Positions 1-8,461 of a stretch of DNA of 64,000 nucleotides are shown here, piece by piece. Numbering within the stretch: position 1 is the stretch's first letter; the number at the start of each line of letters is the position of its first letter. Made by a program: the position numbers and the translations under genes. The stretch comes from Methylocapsa aurea (GTDB lineage Bacteria > Pseudomonadota > Alphaproteobacteria > Rhizobiales > Beijerinckiaceae). The notes below the pieces were generated by a model that was given only the letters and a program-made list of their open reading frames with translations, made no database searches and had not been told where the DNA came from. The stretch covers positions 17,324 through 81,323 of the forward strand of contig NZ_JQKO01000017.1 in NCBI RefSeq assembly GCF_000746085.1, written 5' to 3'.

Positions 1-1
1 G

Positions 2-919
2 GGACAGGCCTGGACTAGCGATCCATTCACATTGCGGCGCACGGAGCATCGCGTATACGGCCGCGGCGCCTGCGACATGAAGGGATTTGACGCGATCTGC
101 CTCGCGATGATCCCCGAATTCCAGAAAGCCCGCCTGTCGCGCCCGATCCACATTCTCTTAAGCTATGATGAGGAAACCACCTGTCTTGGTCCGCTCGATG
201 CGATCGCGCGCTTTGGCGTCGAGCTGCCTCGCCCCGGCGCGGTGCTCGTCGGCGAGCCTACCTTGATGCAGGTGGCGGACGCGCATAAGAGCGTCGCGAC
301 CTATCGCACCACTGTGCATGGCCATGAGGCGCATTCCTCCAAACCCAATCTTGGGGCGAATGCGATCGAGGCGGCCTGCGATCTCGTGACCGAGCTTTAT
401 CGTTTCGCCGCTGCGCTGGTAGAACAGGGCGATCCCTCCGGGCGGTTCGATCCGCCCTTTTCCACGATCCAGGTTGGCACGATCCACGGCGGGACAGCGC
501 GCAATATCCTCGCCAAGCAATGCGTCTTCCACTGGGAGTTTCGCGCTTTGCCCGGCGTCCCGCAAGACCTCGCCTTGAGACATTTCGAGGAGTACGCGGC
601 GCGGGTCGTTGCGCCAAAGCTCACCCGCTACGCCAAGGACGCCTTTATCGAGACCCTGACGGAAGTCGAAGTGCCCGGGTTGCGGCCGGAACCTGGCTCT
701 CCAGCTGAGACCTTGGCCTTAAAGCTCGCGCACTCCAATCGCACGATCACGGTGCCTTTCGCCTCGGAGGCGGGCCAGTTCCAACTGGCCGAAGTGCCGA
801 CCGTGGTTTGCGGCCCAGGCTCGATCGATCAGGCGCATCAGCCCGACGAATATATCGAGATCGCGCAAATCGAGGCGGGGATCGCCTTCATGCGCAGGCT
901 TGCGGCGGAGCTGAGCTGA
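2..919 (+). CDS. argE: Acetylornithine deacetylase (M20 peptidase family), 5' end cut by window edge
   Basis: This is the C-terminal 305 residues of an M20-family metallohydrolase; the frame is open to the left edge, so the N-terminus, with the first metal-binding His, lies outside the window. ArgE removes the acetyl group from N2-acetylornithine to give ornithine in arginine synthesis, using two zinc ions in the cytoplasm. Visible family features are the RGACDMKG motif (metal Asp), the YDEETTC motif (catalytic Glu and metal Glu), GEPT, and a C-terminal DQAHQPDEY segment carrying the last metal-binding His. The stretch between them fits the M20 dimerisation domain. Acetylornithine deacetylase is favoured over succinyl-diaminopimelate desuccinylase by the GRGACDMKG and GEPTLMQ context, but the missing N-terminus limits certainty. 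Confidence 0.85.
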   Translation, partial: GQAWTSDPFTLRRTEHRVYGRGACDMKGFDAICLAMIPEFQKARLSRPIHILLSYDEETTCLGPLDAIARFGVELPRPGAVLVGEPTLMQVADAHKSVATYRTTVHGHEAHSSKPNLGANAIEAACDLVTELYRFAAALVEQGDPSGRFDPPFSTIQVGTIHGGTARNILAKQCVFHWEFRALPGVPQDLALRHFEEYAARVVAPKLTRYAKDAFIETLTEVEVPGLRPEPGSPAETLALKLAHSNRTITVPFASEAGQFQLAEVPTVVCGPGSIDQAHQPDEYIEIAQIEAGIAFMRRLAAELS

Positions 920-945
920 GACCTGCCTGACCGCTGCGCACGGGC

Positions 946-1524
946 TCACGGCTCCAGGACGGAATCCCAGTAGAGATAATCCATCCAGCTTTCGTGCAGG
1001 TAATTTGGAGGAAACAGCCGGCCGTTCTGGTGCAGATCGTTGACGGTGGGCTGGTAGGGCTTGTGCGCCGGCCACATGCGGGCTTCGCTTGGAAGCTGGT
1101 CGCTCTTGCGCAGATTGCAGGTGGAGCAGGCGGCGACGACATTTTCCCAGGTCGTCATTCCCCCTTTCGAGCGGGGGATCACATGATCGAAGGTCAGATC
1201 CTGACGGGAATTGCAATATTGGCAGCTGAAACGATCGCGGAGGAAGACGTTGAATCTTGTGAAGGCAGGATGGCGGGACGGTTTGACGTAGTTCTTGAGC
1301 GAAACCACCGAGGGCAGGGCCATCTCGAAGCTCGGACTTCGCACCGTCTTATCGTAATTGGACACGATATTGACGCGGTCGAGAAACACCGCCTTGATCG
1401 CATCCTGCCATGACCAAAGGGACAAAGGATAGTAGCTCAAGGGCCTGAAGTCGGCATTGAGCACCAGCGCCGGACATGCCTCCGGCGAGACAGTGGGTTG
1501 GAAGTGAACCGTCAAATCCGGCAC
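946..1524 (-). CDS. HNH endonuclease family protein
   Basis: A 192-residue protein with a treble-clef HNH nuclease domain in its C-terminal half. Two Cys pairs (C101/C104 in CQYC and C133/C136 in CSTC) would hold a structural zinc. D113-H114 in FDHVIPRSKGG and N128 are the expected catalytic and metal residues. The N-terminal 90 residues resemble the conserved lead-in of the stand-alone HNH proteins found chromosomally in many alphaproteobacteria. These are not restriction enzymes with a partner methylase, and no methylase gene is adjacent. The gene follows a 3-hydroxyacyl-CoA dehydrogenase on the same strand, separated by about 150 bp holding a long inverted repeat, so it is probably transcribed separately. 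DNA nicking or repair is the likely role, but the substrate is unknown. Confidence 0.8.
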   Translation of the reverse strand: MPDLTVHFQPTVSPEACPALVLNADFRPLSYYPLSLWSWQDAIKAVFLDRVNIVSNYDKTVRSPSFEMALPSVVSLKNYVKPSRHPAFTRFNVFLRDRFSCQYCNSRQDLTFDHVIPRSKGGMTTWENVVAACSTCNLRKSDQLPSEARMWPAHKPYQPTVNDLHQNGRLFPPNYLHESWMDYLYWDSVLEP

Positions 1525-1565
1525 CTCGCCTGCAACGCCTTCGCATTAGCGGCTGCGCGCTCATC

Positions 1566-1610
1566 CGTCAATTCGATTCATCTCCGACCGGAGGACGAAT
1601 CGAATTGACG
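1566..1610. promoter_or_regulatory. Inverted repeat with 14-bp perfect arms between two minus-strand genes
   Basis: Arms 1566-1579 (CGTCAATTCGATTC) and 1597-1610 are perfect reverse complements. They flank a 17-nt loop that itself holds a CTCC/GGAG pair. The site sits 66 bp past the stop of the upstream dehydrogenase gene and 42 bp before the HNH start. No T-run follows on the minus strand, so a classic intrinsic terminator is unlikely. It could be an operator, an mRNA-stabilising hairpin or a Rho-assisted 3' end. Confidence 0.6.
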
Positions 1611-1675
1611 TCACAGTCTACAGGCTTGATGACAGCGATGTGAAGGCCAGATTGACGCAGGCGGCCGATTGCCGA

Positions 1676-2551
1676 TCACCGTGTCGGAATCGGCGTTCCG
1701 CTGCGATAATCGTAAAATCCGCGCTGCGTTTTGCGCCCGAGCCAGCCCGCTTCGACATATTTCACAAGCAGGGGGCAGGGGCGATATTTCGAATCAGCCA
1801 GTCCTTCGTGGAGGACTTGCATGACCGAAAGCACGGTGTCGAGGCCGATGAAGTCGGCGAGTTGCAGCGGTCCCATCGGATGATTCGCGCCAAGCCGCAT
1901 CGCGGTGTCGATCGCCTCCACCGACCCGACGCCTTCATAGAGCGTATAGATCGCCTCGTTGATCATTGGCAGGAGAATGCGATTGACGATGAAGGCGGGG
2001 AAATCCTCCGAGACGGTGAAGGTCTTGCCGAGCCGGCAGATCAGCGCCTTGGCCGCCTCAAAAGTCGTGTTTTCTGTGGCGATGCCGCGGATCACTTCGA
2101 CGAGCTGCATGCGCGGCACGGGATTCATGAAATGAATGCCGATGAACCGCTCCGGCCGATCGGTCACCGAGGCGAGCCGGGTGATCGAAATCGACGACGT
2201 ATTCGACGCCAGCATGGTTTCGGGCTTCAACGAAGCGCAGAGCTTGGAGAAAATCTTGCGCTTCAGCTCCTCGTTTTCGGAGGCCGCTTCGATAACGAGA
2301 TCGCAGTTGGCGAAGGCATCGAAGTCGACCGCCGCTTTGATGCGGCCCAAGGCAGCGTCGCGCTCCGACGGGACGACCTGCTGGCGTTCGACCTGGCGCC
2401 CGATGTTCGACGCGATGGCCGCGAGGCCGGCATTGATTCGCTCCTCGGAAATATCATTGAGGGCGACCTCGATGCCGGCAAGCGCACAGACCTGAGCGAT
2501 TCCAGTGCCCATTTGTCCGGCGCCGATCACCCCAATTTTATTGATGTCCAT
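1676..2551 (-). CDS. 3-hydroxyacyl-CoA (3-hydroxybutyryl-CoA) dehydrogenase
   Basis: This 291-residue protein has the typical length of single-domain 3-hydroxybutyryl-CoA dehydrogenases. The N-terminal Rossmann fold begins IGVIGAGQMGTG, with the NAD-binding GAGQMG loop at residues 10-15. The catalytic His is H140 in GIHFMNPVP, preceded by SNTSS (N117, S119), and the C-terminal helical dimerisation domain is complete. It oxidises 3-hydroxybutyryl-CoA to acetoacetyl-CoA with NAD+, in fatty acid, polyhydroxybutyrate or butanoyl-CoA metabolism. It lies downstream of etfB-etfA on the same strand, which fits joint service to acyl-CoA dehydrogenation. A 356-bp spacer with a repeat separates it from etfA, so it may have its own promoter. 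Confidence 0.92.
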   Translation of the reverse strand: MDINKIGVIGAGQMGTGIAQVCALAGIEVALNDISEERINAGLAAIASNIGRQVERQQVVPSERDAALGRIKAAVDFDAFANCDLVIEAASENEELKRKIFSKLCASLKPETMLASNTSSISITRLASVTDRPERFIGIHFMNPVPRMQLVEVIRGIATENTTFEAAKALICRLGKTFTVSEDFPAFIVNRILLPMINEAIYTLYEGVGSVEAIDTAMRLGANHPMGPLQLADFIGLDTVLSVMQVLHEGLADSKYRPCPLLVKYVEAGWLGRKTQRGFYDYRSGTPIPTR

Positions 2552-2794
2552 TTTACTCGTCCATAACGGAAATCATGCGCGACAGGTCCCGGAGCCCCGA
2601 AGCGCGACGTGGCTTTCGATCGGCGTTCGATAGATGCCCAACGGGGCGTGAGCGCTTGAAACGTCCGGCCCGACTTCTAGACCAATCAACACAAGATTTC
2701 CACTCGCGTCGAGAACATCTCCGGTCCTGCCTTAGCTCCAACGCCGCTCATTGCGCTCCACGTCGCATAAATTGAGCATGCTTCGGGCGGTTGT
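2552..2794. other. Non-coding spacer before the dehydrogenase gene
   Basis: No convincing coding sequence on either strand. With the adjoining repeat it makes a 356-bp gap. It probably holds the promoter of the minus-strand dehydrogenase gene, but no clear -35/-10 pair could be assigned. Confidence 0.4.
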
Positions 2795-2911
2795 CTAGAG
2801 CGCTTGCCGATCGGACGGGATCATCTGATCGAAAAGGAATTGCTTAGATTCAAAGGGTTGGAGCATGTTCTTATCGAAAAAATCGATCAACTTTTTCGGA
2901 ACATGCTCTAG
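2795..2911. repeat. Composite palindromic intergenic repeat (full copy)
   Basis: About 117 bp bounded by CTAGAGCG at the left and GCTCTAG at the right. The right part is a long hairpin (GAGCATGTTC ... GAACATGCTC with an inner AAAAAATCGATC...CTTTTTCGG stem). The left part is the GAGCGCTT...GATCATCTGATCG half. The copy at 53471-53588 matches it in reverse orientation over its whole length. The right edge contains the etfA stop codon (2908-2910). Confidence 0.8.
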
Positions 2912-3852
2912 CGTTCGATCTTGGCCAATTCTTCGTTCAACGCCGGCAAGACCGCAAACAGATCGCCGACAAGACCATAATCGGCGATCTGAAAAATCGG
3001 CGCTTCCTCGTCCTTGTTGATGGCGACGATGACCTTCGAATCCTTCATCCCGGCGAGATGCTGGATCGCGCCGGAAATGCCGACGGCGATATAGAGATCG
3101 GGGGCCACAATCTTGCCGGTCTGGCCCACCTGCCAATCATTGGGCGCATAGCCAGCGTCCACCGCCGCGCGCGAGGCCCCCATAGCAGCGCCGAGCCTAT
3201 CGGCGACAGGCTCGATCAAGGCGGTGAAATTTTCGGCGTTTTGCATCCCTCGGCCGCCCGAAATGATGATCTTGGCCGATGCGAGCTCGGGCCGGTCGGT
3301 TTTGGCGAGAGCTTCTTCCTTGAAGCTCGAGACATCCGGCCCCGCGACGGAAGCAATTTTCTCGACGGTCGCGGCGCCGCCTTCGCCGGTGGCCTGAAAC
3401 GCCGCGGTGCGGACGGTTATCACTCTCTTTCGGTCGGTCGATTGCACGGTTTGGATCGCATTGCCGGCATAGATCGGACGCTCGAAAATGTCCGCGGCGA
3501 TGACTTTGATGATCTCGGAAATCTGCATCACGTCGAGCGCGGCGGCAACTCTCGGCATCACGTTTTTCGCGGTCGAGGTCGATGCCGAAAGGATCGCGGA
3601 ATAGCCTTCCGCCAGATGCGTGATGAGAGCCGCGAGCGGCTCGGCAAGCTGATGCGCATAGAGCGGGTCATCGGCCGCCAGCACTTTTTCGACCCCTGCG
3701 AGCTTGGCGGCGGCGTCGACCGCGGCTTGGATGCCCTGGCCGGCGGCGAGGATATGAACCGGCTCCCCGAGCGCCTTGGCTGCGGAGAGGGTCTTGGCTG
3801 TCGCCTCGTTCAGCTGGCCATTTTGAATCTCGGCGAGAACCAAGACCGTCAT
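2908..3852 (-). CDS. etfA: Electron transfer flavoprotein, alpha subunit
   Basis: This is a 314-residue EtfA of normal length. The N-terminal half is the ETF alpha/beta fold ([12 protein letters not shown]). The C-terminal half is the FAD-binding domain, with [38 protein letters not shown] and a [20 protein letters not shown] segment, all hallmarks of the FAD site. With EtfB it takes electrons from acyl-CoA and other flavin dehydrogenases and passes them to ETF:ubiquinone oxidoreductase. The ATG at 3852 overlaps the etfB stop by one base (TGATG), so translation is coupled. The stop TAG falls in the edge of a palindromic repeat, which suggests that the repeat inserted at the 3' end and set the terminus. 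Confidence 0.95.
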   Translation of the reverse strand: MTVLVLAEIQNGQLNEATAKTLSAAKALGEPVHILAAGQGIQAAVDAAAKLAGVEKVLAADDPLYAHQLAEPLAALITHLAEGYSAILSASTSTAKNVMPRVAAALDVMQISEIIKVIAADIFERPIYAGNAIQTVQSTDRKRVITVRTAAFQATGEGGAATVEKIASVAGPDVSSFKEEALAKTDRPELASAKIIISGGRGMQNAENFTALIEPVADRLGAAMGASRAAVDAGYAPNDWQVGQTGKIVAPDLYIAVGISGAIQHLAGMKDSKVIVAINKDEEAPIFQIADYGLVGDLFAVLPALNEELAKIER

Positions 3853-4601
3853 CAGATCACTCCCGCTTCGTCTTTGAGCTTGGCGACAAGTTCGGCGGCC
3901 GATCCGACCCTGACGCCGGCCTTGCGCGAGGCGGGCTCCACGGTCTTGAGAATTTTGAGGCGCGGCGCGACATCGACCCCGAAATCGGCTGGCGACTTCT
4001 CCTCGATGGTTTTCTTTTTCGCCTTCATGATGTTTGGAAGCGAGGCGTAACGGGGCTCGTTGAGGCGCAGATCCGTCGTCACGATCGCAGGCAGTTTGAG
4101 AGTGAGAGTCTGCAGCCCGCCATCGACCTCTCGCGTCACGTCGACGGTTCCATCGCCGATGACGACCTTCGAGGCGAAGGCGCCTTGGCCCCAGCCCAGA
4201 AGCGCGGCCAGCATTTGTCCTGCCTGGTTGCAATCATCGTCGATCGCCTGCTTGCCGAGAATGATCAGCCCCGGCTGTTCGGCTATGGCGATCGCGTGCA
4301 AAATTTTGGCGACGGCCAAGGGTTCGACAGCTTGCTCCACCTTGACGAGAATGCCGCGATCGGCGCTCATCGAGAGCGCGCTCCGGATGGTTTCAGCCGC
4401 CTGCGCCGGCCCGATCGAAACTACGATGACCTCCGCAGCCTTGCCCGCCTCCTTGATGCGAAGGGCCTCTTCGACCGCGATTTCGTCGAATGGATTCATC
4501 GACATTTTGACATTGGCGAGGTCGACGCCGGAGCCGTCCGGCTTCACCCGGATCTTAACATTGTAATCGACCACCCGTTTCACGGGCACGAGAATTTTCA
4601 T
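3852..4601 (-). CDS. etfB: Electron transfer flavoprotein, beta subunit
   Basis: This is a 249-residue EtfB of normal length, starting [20 protein letters not shown]. It carries the AMP-binding region ([24 protein letters not shown]) and a C-terminal [16 protein letters not shown] signature, followed by NIMKAKKK, which resembles the ETF-beta recognition loop. It pairs with EtfA as the soluble electron carrier for flavin dehydrogenases. The ATG at 4601 was chosen over an in-frame start 17 codons upstream because the family begins exactly at [10 protein letters not shown]. It is the first gene of an etfB-etfA operon, and a short palindromic repeat lies about 95 bp upstream. Confidence 0.95.
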   Translation of the reverse strand: MKILVPVKRVVDYNVKIRVKPDGSGVDLANVKMSMNPFDEIAVEEALRIKEAGKAAEVIVVSIGPAQAAETIRSALSMSADRGILVKVEQAVEPLAVAKILHAIAIAEQPGLIILGKQAIDDDCNQAGQMLAALLGWGQGAFASKVVIGDGTVDVTREVDGGLQTLTLKLPAIVTTDLRLNEPRYASLPNIMKAKKKTIEEKSPADFGVDVAPRLKILKTVEPASRKAGVRVGSAAELVAKLKDEAGVI

Positions 4602-4695
4602 GGAAAAGCTCTTGGTGGCTCCGCCTTCCAGCGGGCGCTGGCGCGAAAACAAGGTGGCGAGCCAAAGCTATCTCGCCTGGAAAACGCCGCCTCGC

Positions 4696-4730
4696 CTAGA
4701 GCGTTTCCCGATCAGATGGATGCGCTCTAG
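4696..4730. repeat. Short palindromic repeat (half copy)
   Basis: CTAGAGCG at 4696-4703 and CGCTCTAG at 4723-4730 form perfect 8-bp arms around TTTCCCGATCAGATGGATG. This matches one half of the composite repeat seen at 2795-2911 and 47782-47900. Confidence 0.7.
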
Positions 4731-4814
4731 GTAATAGCGCGGGAAAGCCAAGTCAACAAAGCGCCGCTGGGTTGATGAAGGCCGGGCCCAGGATTTCGGT
4801 TTGGAGCGTTGGCC

Positions 4815-5573
4815 TCACGCGCCGCCGTAACGCGCCTGCGGCGCTCCTTGAAAATGGTGCGCGCCGATGTGGGTGAGCCTTCCCTCGGTATCGAGCCAGA
4901 TCTTGCCGCCAATGTCGCGCCATTTCTGGCAGAACCCGAAATCCTCGCTGATATAGGCGTTGGTTTCTTTGTCGATCATGCAGTCGAACAGCGCGTAATT
5001 GGCGTCGCCCGTCGCGTTGGAATAGGCGTGCGCGCTTCGGTAGCGGGTTTCCGGATAGGCCGCTATCATGCGTTCGAGAACGCGACGCTTGAGCATCATG
5101 AATCCGCCGCCGCAATAGACGCCGGTGGCGAAGCGGCCCTCGCGTTCGAGCGCTCCGCCGGCGCAGAGGGTCCCGACATAGAGCAGCGGCGCGGTCTGAA
5201 AGGTCTCGCCGGCGCTCGCCGCCCGCCTGATCGCGGCGCCGCTCCAGTCGATCACCTTGAGGGGGTAGATGCCGGCGACGAAGTCCCGATCGAAACTGAG
5301 CATCCGCTGGACCTGCTCCGCCTCGAAAGCGATGTCCGCGTCGATGAAGAGGAGATGGGTTGCGCTCGGCGTGTTCAGAAATTGCGTCACAAGCGTGTTG
5401 CGGCTTCGCGTAATCAGCGAGTCATGGCCAAGGAGGGCGAGCGCCGCGTCGAACCCGGCTTGGCTGGCGAACTGGATAAGGCCGAGGATCGATTGCATGT
5501 AATGCTGCGACACCAGGCCGCCGAAGCATGGCGTGGCGATGAAGACCATTGGGCGGGCGGCGGTTTGCGTCAT
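4815..5573 (-). CDS. Small glycosyltransferase-like protein
   Basis: A 252-residue soluble protein with the N-terminal half of a GT-A nucleotide-sugar fold. The strand MVFIATPCFGG opens the domain, and LLFIDADIAF supplies a DxD-type metal/nucleotide motif near residue 90. GGGFMMLKRRVLERM and EDFGFCQKW follow, positions where GT2 enzymes carry acceptor and catalytic acidic residues. No membrane segment or signal peptide is seen. The ATG at 5573 is preferred because everything upstream in the same frame is low-complexity Arg/Pro-rich and lacks family character. No neighbouring polysaccharide genes point to a substrate, so the sugar and acceptor are unknown. Confidence 0.7.
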   Translation of the reverse strand: MTQTAARPMVFIATPCFGGLVSQHYMQSILGLIQFASQAGFDAALALLGHDSLITRSRNTLVTQFLNTPSATHLLFIDADIAFEAEQVQRMLSFDRDFVAGIYPLKVIDWSGAAIRRAASAGETFQTAPLLYVGTLCAGGALEREGRFATGVYCGGGFMMLKRRVLERMIAAYPETRYRSAHAYSNATGDANYALFDCMIDKETNAYISEDFGFCQKWRDIGGKIWLDTEGRLTHIGAHHFQGAPQARYGGA

Positions 5574-5853
5574 GGGTTTTCCTGCTGAACGAAGCTTGGC
5601 GGGCAACGCCGTCCGAGGGCGAAGCGATCTTCCGCCATCGTCTTTGCCGGTGGGCCGGACGATTTTTGAGATCGCTGGGATTTCTTCTTGACCTCTACCG
5701 GTCGAACCCTGCGCGAGCCTGCATCGTCCGCACGGCGGCGCTTGTGTTAAGCCTAATGAAAGCTGAACCCCCACCTGCCGGCGAATTGGCGCTATGATGG
5801 CGATCATCGCCGCTGCAGCTCTGCGACGGCGGCCTCGGATGAAAAGGCGCGTC

Positions 5854-6405
5854 ATGTTGCAAACGTCATTTTTCAAGGAAGATGGAACGGTTTCGTTCGG
5901 CGAGATGCTGGCGGCCTCCGACCAGTTCCTGACCTTATTTCGGGAAGGCATGGACCTTGTCGGCGATGCCGCCGCGTATCTCGATGGCGACGGTCGCGAG
6001 GAGGCGAGAGCTTTGCCGCGCGCCGCAGCGCTCGCCTATGCGGTCGAAAGCATGCGCTTGACGACCCGGCTGATGCAGGTTGCTTCCTGGCTCCTGCTCC
6101 AGCGCGCCGTCAATGAAGGGGAACTGACCCGGGCCGAAGCCTCGGCCGAAAAGCGGCGAATTTATTTGTCCCGGCAGCAGGCCGCCGCGAGCGCCGACGT
6201 GATGGAGGAATTGCCGCCTCGCCTCCGCGAACTTGTCGAACTGTCGCTGCGCCTGCAGGCGCGCATACTTAATCTCGATGAGCAGATCTATCGGACCCGC
6301 GGACCGCGCGACGTAGCTGTCTTGGCGCCAAGTCCGGTGGAAGGGCAGATCGAACGGCTTCGGGCGGCATTCGGCGCTGCGCGCGTGGGGTCGTCGGCGA
6401 TGTGA
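5854..6405 (+). CDS. rcdA: RcdA-like regulator of CtrA degradation (DUF1465)
   Basis: A 183-residue helical protein with the RcdA/DUF1465 signature: FREGMDLVGDAAAYLDGDGR, LPRAAALAYAVESMRLTTRL and MQVASWLLLQRAVNEGE. In Caulobacter, RcdA is a second-tier adaptor that, with CpdR and PopA, brings the cell-cycle regulator CtrA to the ClpXP protease; the same role is inferred here. The ATG at 5854 is chosen because GAAAAGG lies about 7 nt upstream and the family begins shortly before the SFGE..AASDQF segment. Two upstream in-frame ATGs would add a basic tail not seen in the family. It is divergent from the glycosyltransferase and convergent with the cupin gene. Confidence 0.9.
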   Translation: MLQTSFFKEDGTVSFGEMLAASDQFLTLFREGMDLVGDAAAYLDGDGREEARALPRAAALAYAVESMRLTTRLMQVASWLLLQRAVNEGELTRAEASAEKRRIYLSRQQAAASADVMEELPPRLRELVELSLRLQARILNLDEQIYRTRGPRDVAVLAPSPVEGQIERLRAAFGAARVGSSAM

Positions 6406-6427
6406 TGCGCAGAGTCCGGAGCGAGCC

Positions 6428-6946
6428 CTATTTCGAGGCCGGCCGAGGGTAGGCGCGGATATTGGCGGCGACCTGCGGATATTGCGCCGCCAAGGCGTCG
6501 GCGTCGCCCAACTCCACATCGACCGGCAGCACGCCGGGCCATTCGGCGCTGGCTCCCAAGAACCAGCCGCCGCGTCCGGCCAAGCGGGCGGTGTGGAAGG
6601 TGTGGCCGGGGATAAAGAGCTGCGTCCGCTGGCCCGCGCGCAGATCCGGTCCGACGATGATATGCTCGGCCTTTCCATCGCCGCGCAGCATCAGGACCTC
6701 AAGGGGGTCGCCAAGATAATAATGATAGAGCTGATCGTCTTTGATGCGGTGCAGCTTTACCGGCGCCTCCGGCGTCACCAGGAAATAGAGCGCCGAGCCG
6801 AGCGGCCGGCCATCGGCAAATGGTTCCGATAGGCCGCCGGGCGCTATGGCCAGGGCGCTGCGATAGGTCTCGCGGACGAAGCCGCAGGTGGCGTTCGGCT
6901 CAAGACGGAGCAGGGCGCAAATCTCGTCGGCGGTCAGCTTGGCCAT
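6428..6946 (-). CDS. Cupin domain protein (DUF985 / cupin_5)
   Basis: A 172-residue single-domain cupin. The pattern ALYFLVTPEAPVKLHRIKDD, then LYHYYLGDPLEVLML, and finally LFIPGHTFHTARL and GGWFLGASAEWPG, is that of the DUF985 family. The conserved His and Glu/Asp positions line the barrel. Biochemical roles for this family are poorly defined; some members have been linked to sugar-epimerase-like or nutrient-response functions, so no reaction is assigned. The gene stands alone on the minus strand, convergent with rcdA and followed upstream by rpmE on the same strand. Confidence 0.8.
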   Translation of the reverse strand: MAKLTADEICALLRLEPNATCGFVRETYRSALAIAPGGLSEPFADGRPLGSALYFLVTPEAPVKLHRIKDDQLYHYYLGDPLEVLMLRGDGKAEHIIVGPDLRAGQRTQLFIPGHTFHTARLAGRGGWFLGASAEWPGVLPVDVELGDADALAAQYPQVAANIRAYPRPASK

Positions 6947-7047
6947 GGCCTTCGGCTCCGGTGAGGCGACGCGGTTTCACCTGCGCTCCGAAGGCTGGCG
7001 AAAGAACGGCCGGCGCAGCCTTCAGAACCTCAAAGAGTCCCGCGCGC

Positions 7048-7278
7048 CTATTTCTTGGCGAAGGAAAGTCCGCCGAAGCGCGAATTGAAACGGGACAGTC
7101 GGCCGCCGCGGTCGAGCAATTGCTGGGAACCCCCGGTCCAGGCCGGGTGGGTCTTCGGATCGATGTCGAGATTGAGCGTGTCGCCCTCGGCGCCATAGGT
7201 CGAGCGGGTCATGAATTCCGCGCCGTCGGTCATGACAACCTTGATCAGATGATATTGGGGATGAATATCGGCCTTCAT
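7048..7278 (-). CDS. rpmE: 50S ribosomal protein L31 (zinc-free type)
   Basis: A 76-residue L31 beginning [19 protein letters not shown]. The alphaproteobacterial insert ([13 protein letters not shown]) and the PAWTGG and [13 protein letters not shown] segments are all present. It has no CxxC motifs, so it is the zinc-independent form, which is normal for this class. L31 bridges the large and small subunits at the 70S interface. The ATG at 7278 has an AGGA about 9 nt upstream and matches the family start; a TTG two codons earlier is unlikely. Confidence 0.95.
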   Translation of the reverse strand: MKADIHPQYHLIKVVMTDGAEFMTRSTYGAEGDTLNLDIDPKTHPAWTGGSQQLLDRGGRLSRFNSRFGGLSFAKK

Positions 7279-7609
7279 CGTCAAATGTCCTTATGAAATT
7301 CATAGCCGATGCGGCGCCGGCGCGCGCAATCCAGCCGCTGAATGGGATCGCGCCCTATAACGCAGCTTTCACGACGAGACAAGCGAAGGCTGGCGCGGCT
7401 AGACCTTGGAGCGTCCTCCTGAAGCATGTTTCGATCCGTCGAATCTGAGCGATTCCTTCCCGATCAAATGATTCCATCTGATCGCGAAGCGCTCAAGGGC
7501 GGCGGAACTGATCGGGGGGCAGGTTCTGATTTGGACTAAGCTAACGGAGTCCCACATCGCCGAAGGATTGTTTGCGCGAGCCGCCCGGCTGGACCCGAAC
7601 AAGGTCGCC
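7279..7609. repeat. Spacer containing a degenerate half-copy of the composite repeat
   Basis: This 331-bp gap has no gene. About 7425-7494 carries a half-copy of the dispersed repeat: GAATCTGAGCGATTCC, then CGATCAAATGATTCCATCTGATCG and GCGCTC. This order matches the segment at 21160-21217. The rest holds the rpmE promoter region, with no clear motif. Confidence 0.55.
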
Positions 7610-8461
7610 TCAGGCGCGATTTGCCTCCGTCTCTGGCCATTCGACCAGAAAGGCATGGATCGGCGTTGGGATGTTTTTGACCCCGCACTCGCCGATGTCG
7701 CGGAACATCACCGAGACCTTATTAGCCACCGCCTCATGCACCGAGCGCGAAATGCAGATTCCGCCCGGTTCGGCGAGGCTTTCGAGCCGCGCGGCGAGAT
7801 TCACTCCGTCGCCGAGAAGTTCTCCTTGGCGTTCGACAACGTCGGCAATGGTAATGCCGATGCGGAACTGGAGCCATCGGTTCGGCGGATGCGAGAGATT
7901 GCGGGTGCGCAAAGCTTCTTGGATATCGATCGCGGCGCGCGTCGCCTCGACCGCCGAACTGAACTCGGACATGACCGAATCGCCGGCGGCGTTGAAGACG
8001 CGCCCGCCGTAGCGGTCGACGAAATCGTCGAAGACCTCGCGATAGTCAGCGAGGAGATGCAGGGTTTCCTCCTCGTTTTCGGCGACGAGCCGCGAGTAGG
8101 AGGCGACATCGGCCGCCATGATCGCGGCAATTTTCCGGGTCAGCGGCCGCGAATGCCGCTGGGCCCAGCGCGAATGTGGGCTGAGCGGGCTGCCGCTGAA
8201 GCGTCGCAGCACCGTATGGATCTTGACGGTATCGACATTGCCATGTTCGTGCAGCCAACGCGTCAGCGTCAGGCCATCCTGGCCAGGCAGGTCGAAATCC
8301 ACGACCAGGAGCTGGGGAACCGACTCGCCCGCTCCAGGGCGCGAATCGCCTCCACTCGCCGCAGGCGCCACCGTCAATCCATGCAAGACCAGATATTTTT
8401 CGATGACTTCGCGGATGCCCGGCTCGTCATCGACTATCAGGATGTGCGCCGTGTCCGTCAT
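7610..8461 (-). CDS. Class III adenylate/guanylate cyclase with a shortened receiver domain
   Basis: A 283-residue fusion. Residues 1-75 begin as a response-regulator receiver (HILIVDDEPGIREVIEKYL, with phospho-acceptor VVDFDLPGQDG). The expected beta-4, conserved Ser/Thr and beta-5 Lys segments are missing, and the chain passes after about 20 residues into a class III cyclase domain. That domain has the first metal Asp in IMAADVASYSRL, the second in NAAGDSVMSEF, and the transition-state Asn/Arg pair in GDGVNLAARLE. It should make cyclic AMP or GMP in the cytoplasm. Full-length receiver-cyclase proteins exist in rhizobia; this one looks as if about 40 residues were lost. No sensor kinase gene is adjacent. 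Confidence 0.85.
   Translation of the reverse strand: MTDTAHILIVDDEPGIREVIEKYLVLHGLTVAPAASGGDSRPGAGESVPQLLVVDFDLPGQDGLTLTRWLHEHGNVDTVKIHTVLRRFSGSPLSPHSRWAQRHSRPLTRKIAAIMAADVASYSRLVAENEEETLHLLADYREVFDDFVDRYGGRVFNAAGDSVMSEFSSAVEATRAAIDIQEALRTRNLSHPPNRWLQFRIGITIADVVERQGELLGDGVNLAARLESLAEPGGICISRSVHEAVANKVSVMFRDIGECGVKNIPTPIHAFLVEWPETEANRA

Noticed and set aside
3058..4050. A 330-codon plus-strand frame opposite etfA/etfB
   Set aside because: Antisense to two unmistakable genes; composition typical of GC-driven open frames.
7048..7278. Absence of Cys in L31, suggesting a zinc-starvation paralogue
   Set aside because: Alphaproteobacterial primary L31 proteins usually lack the Cys motif, so this is the normal form.
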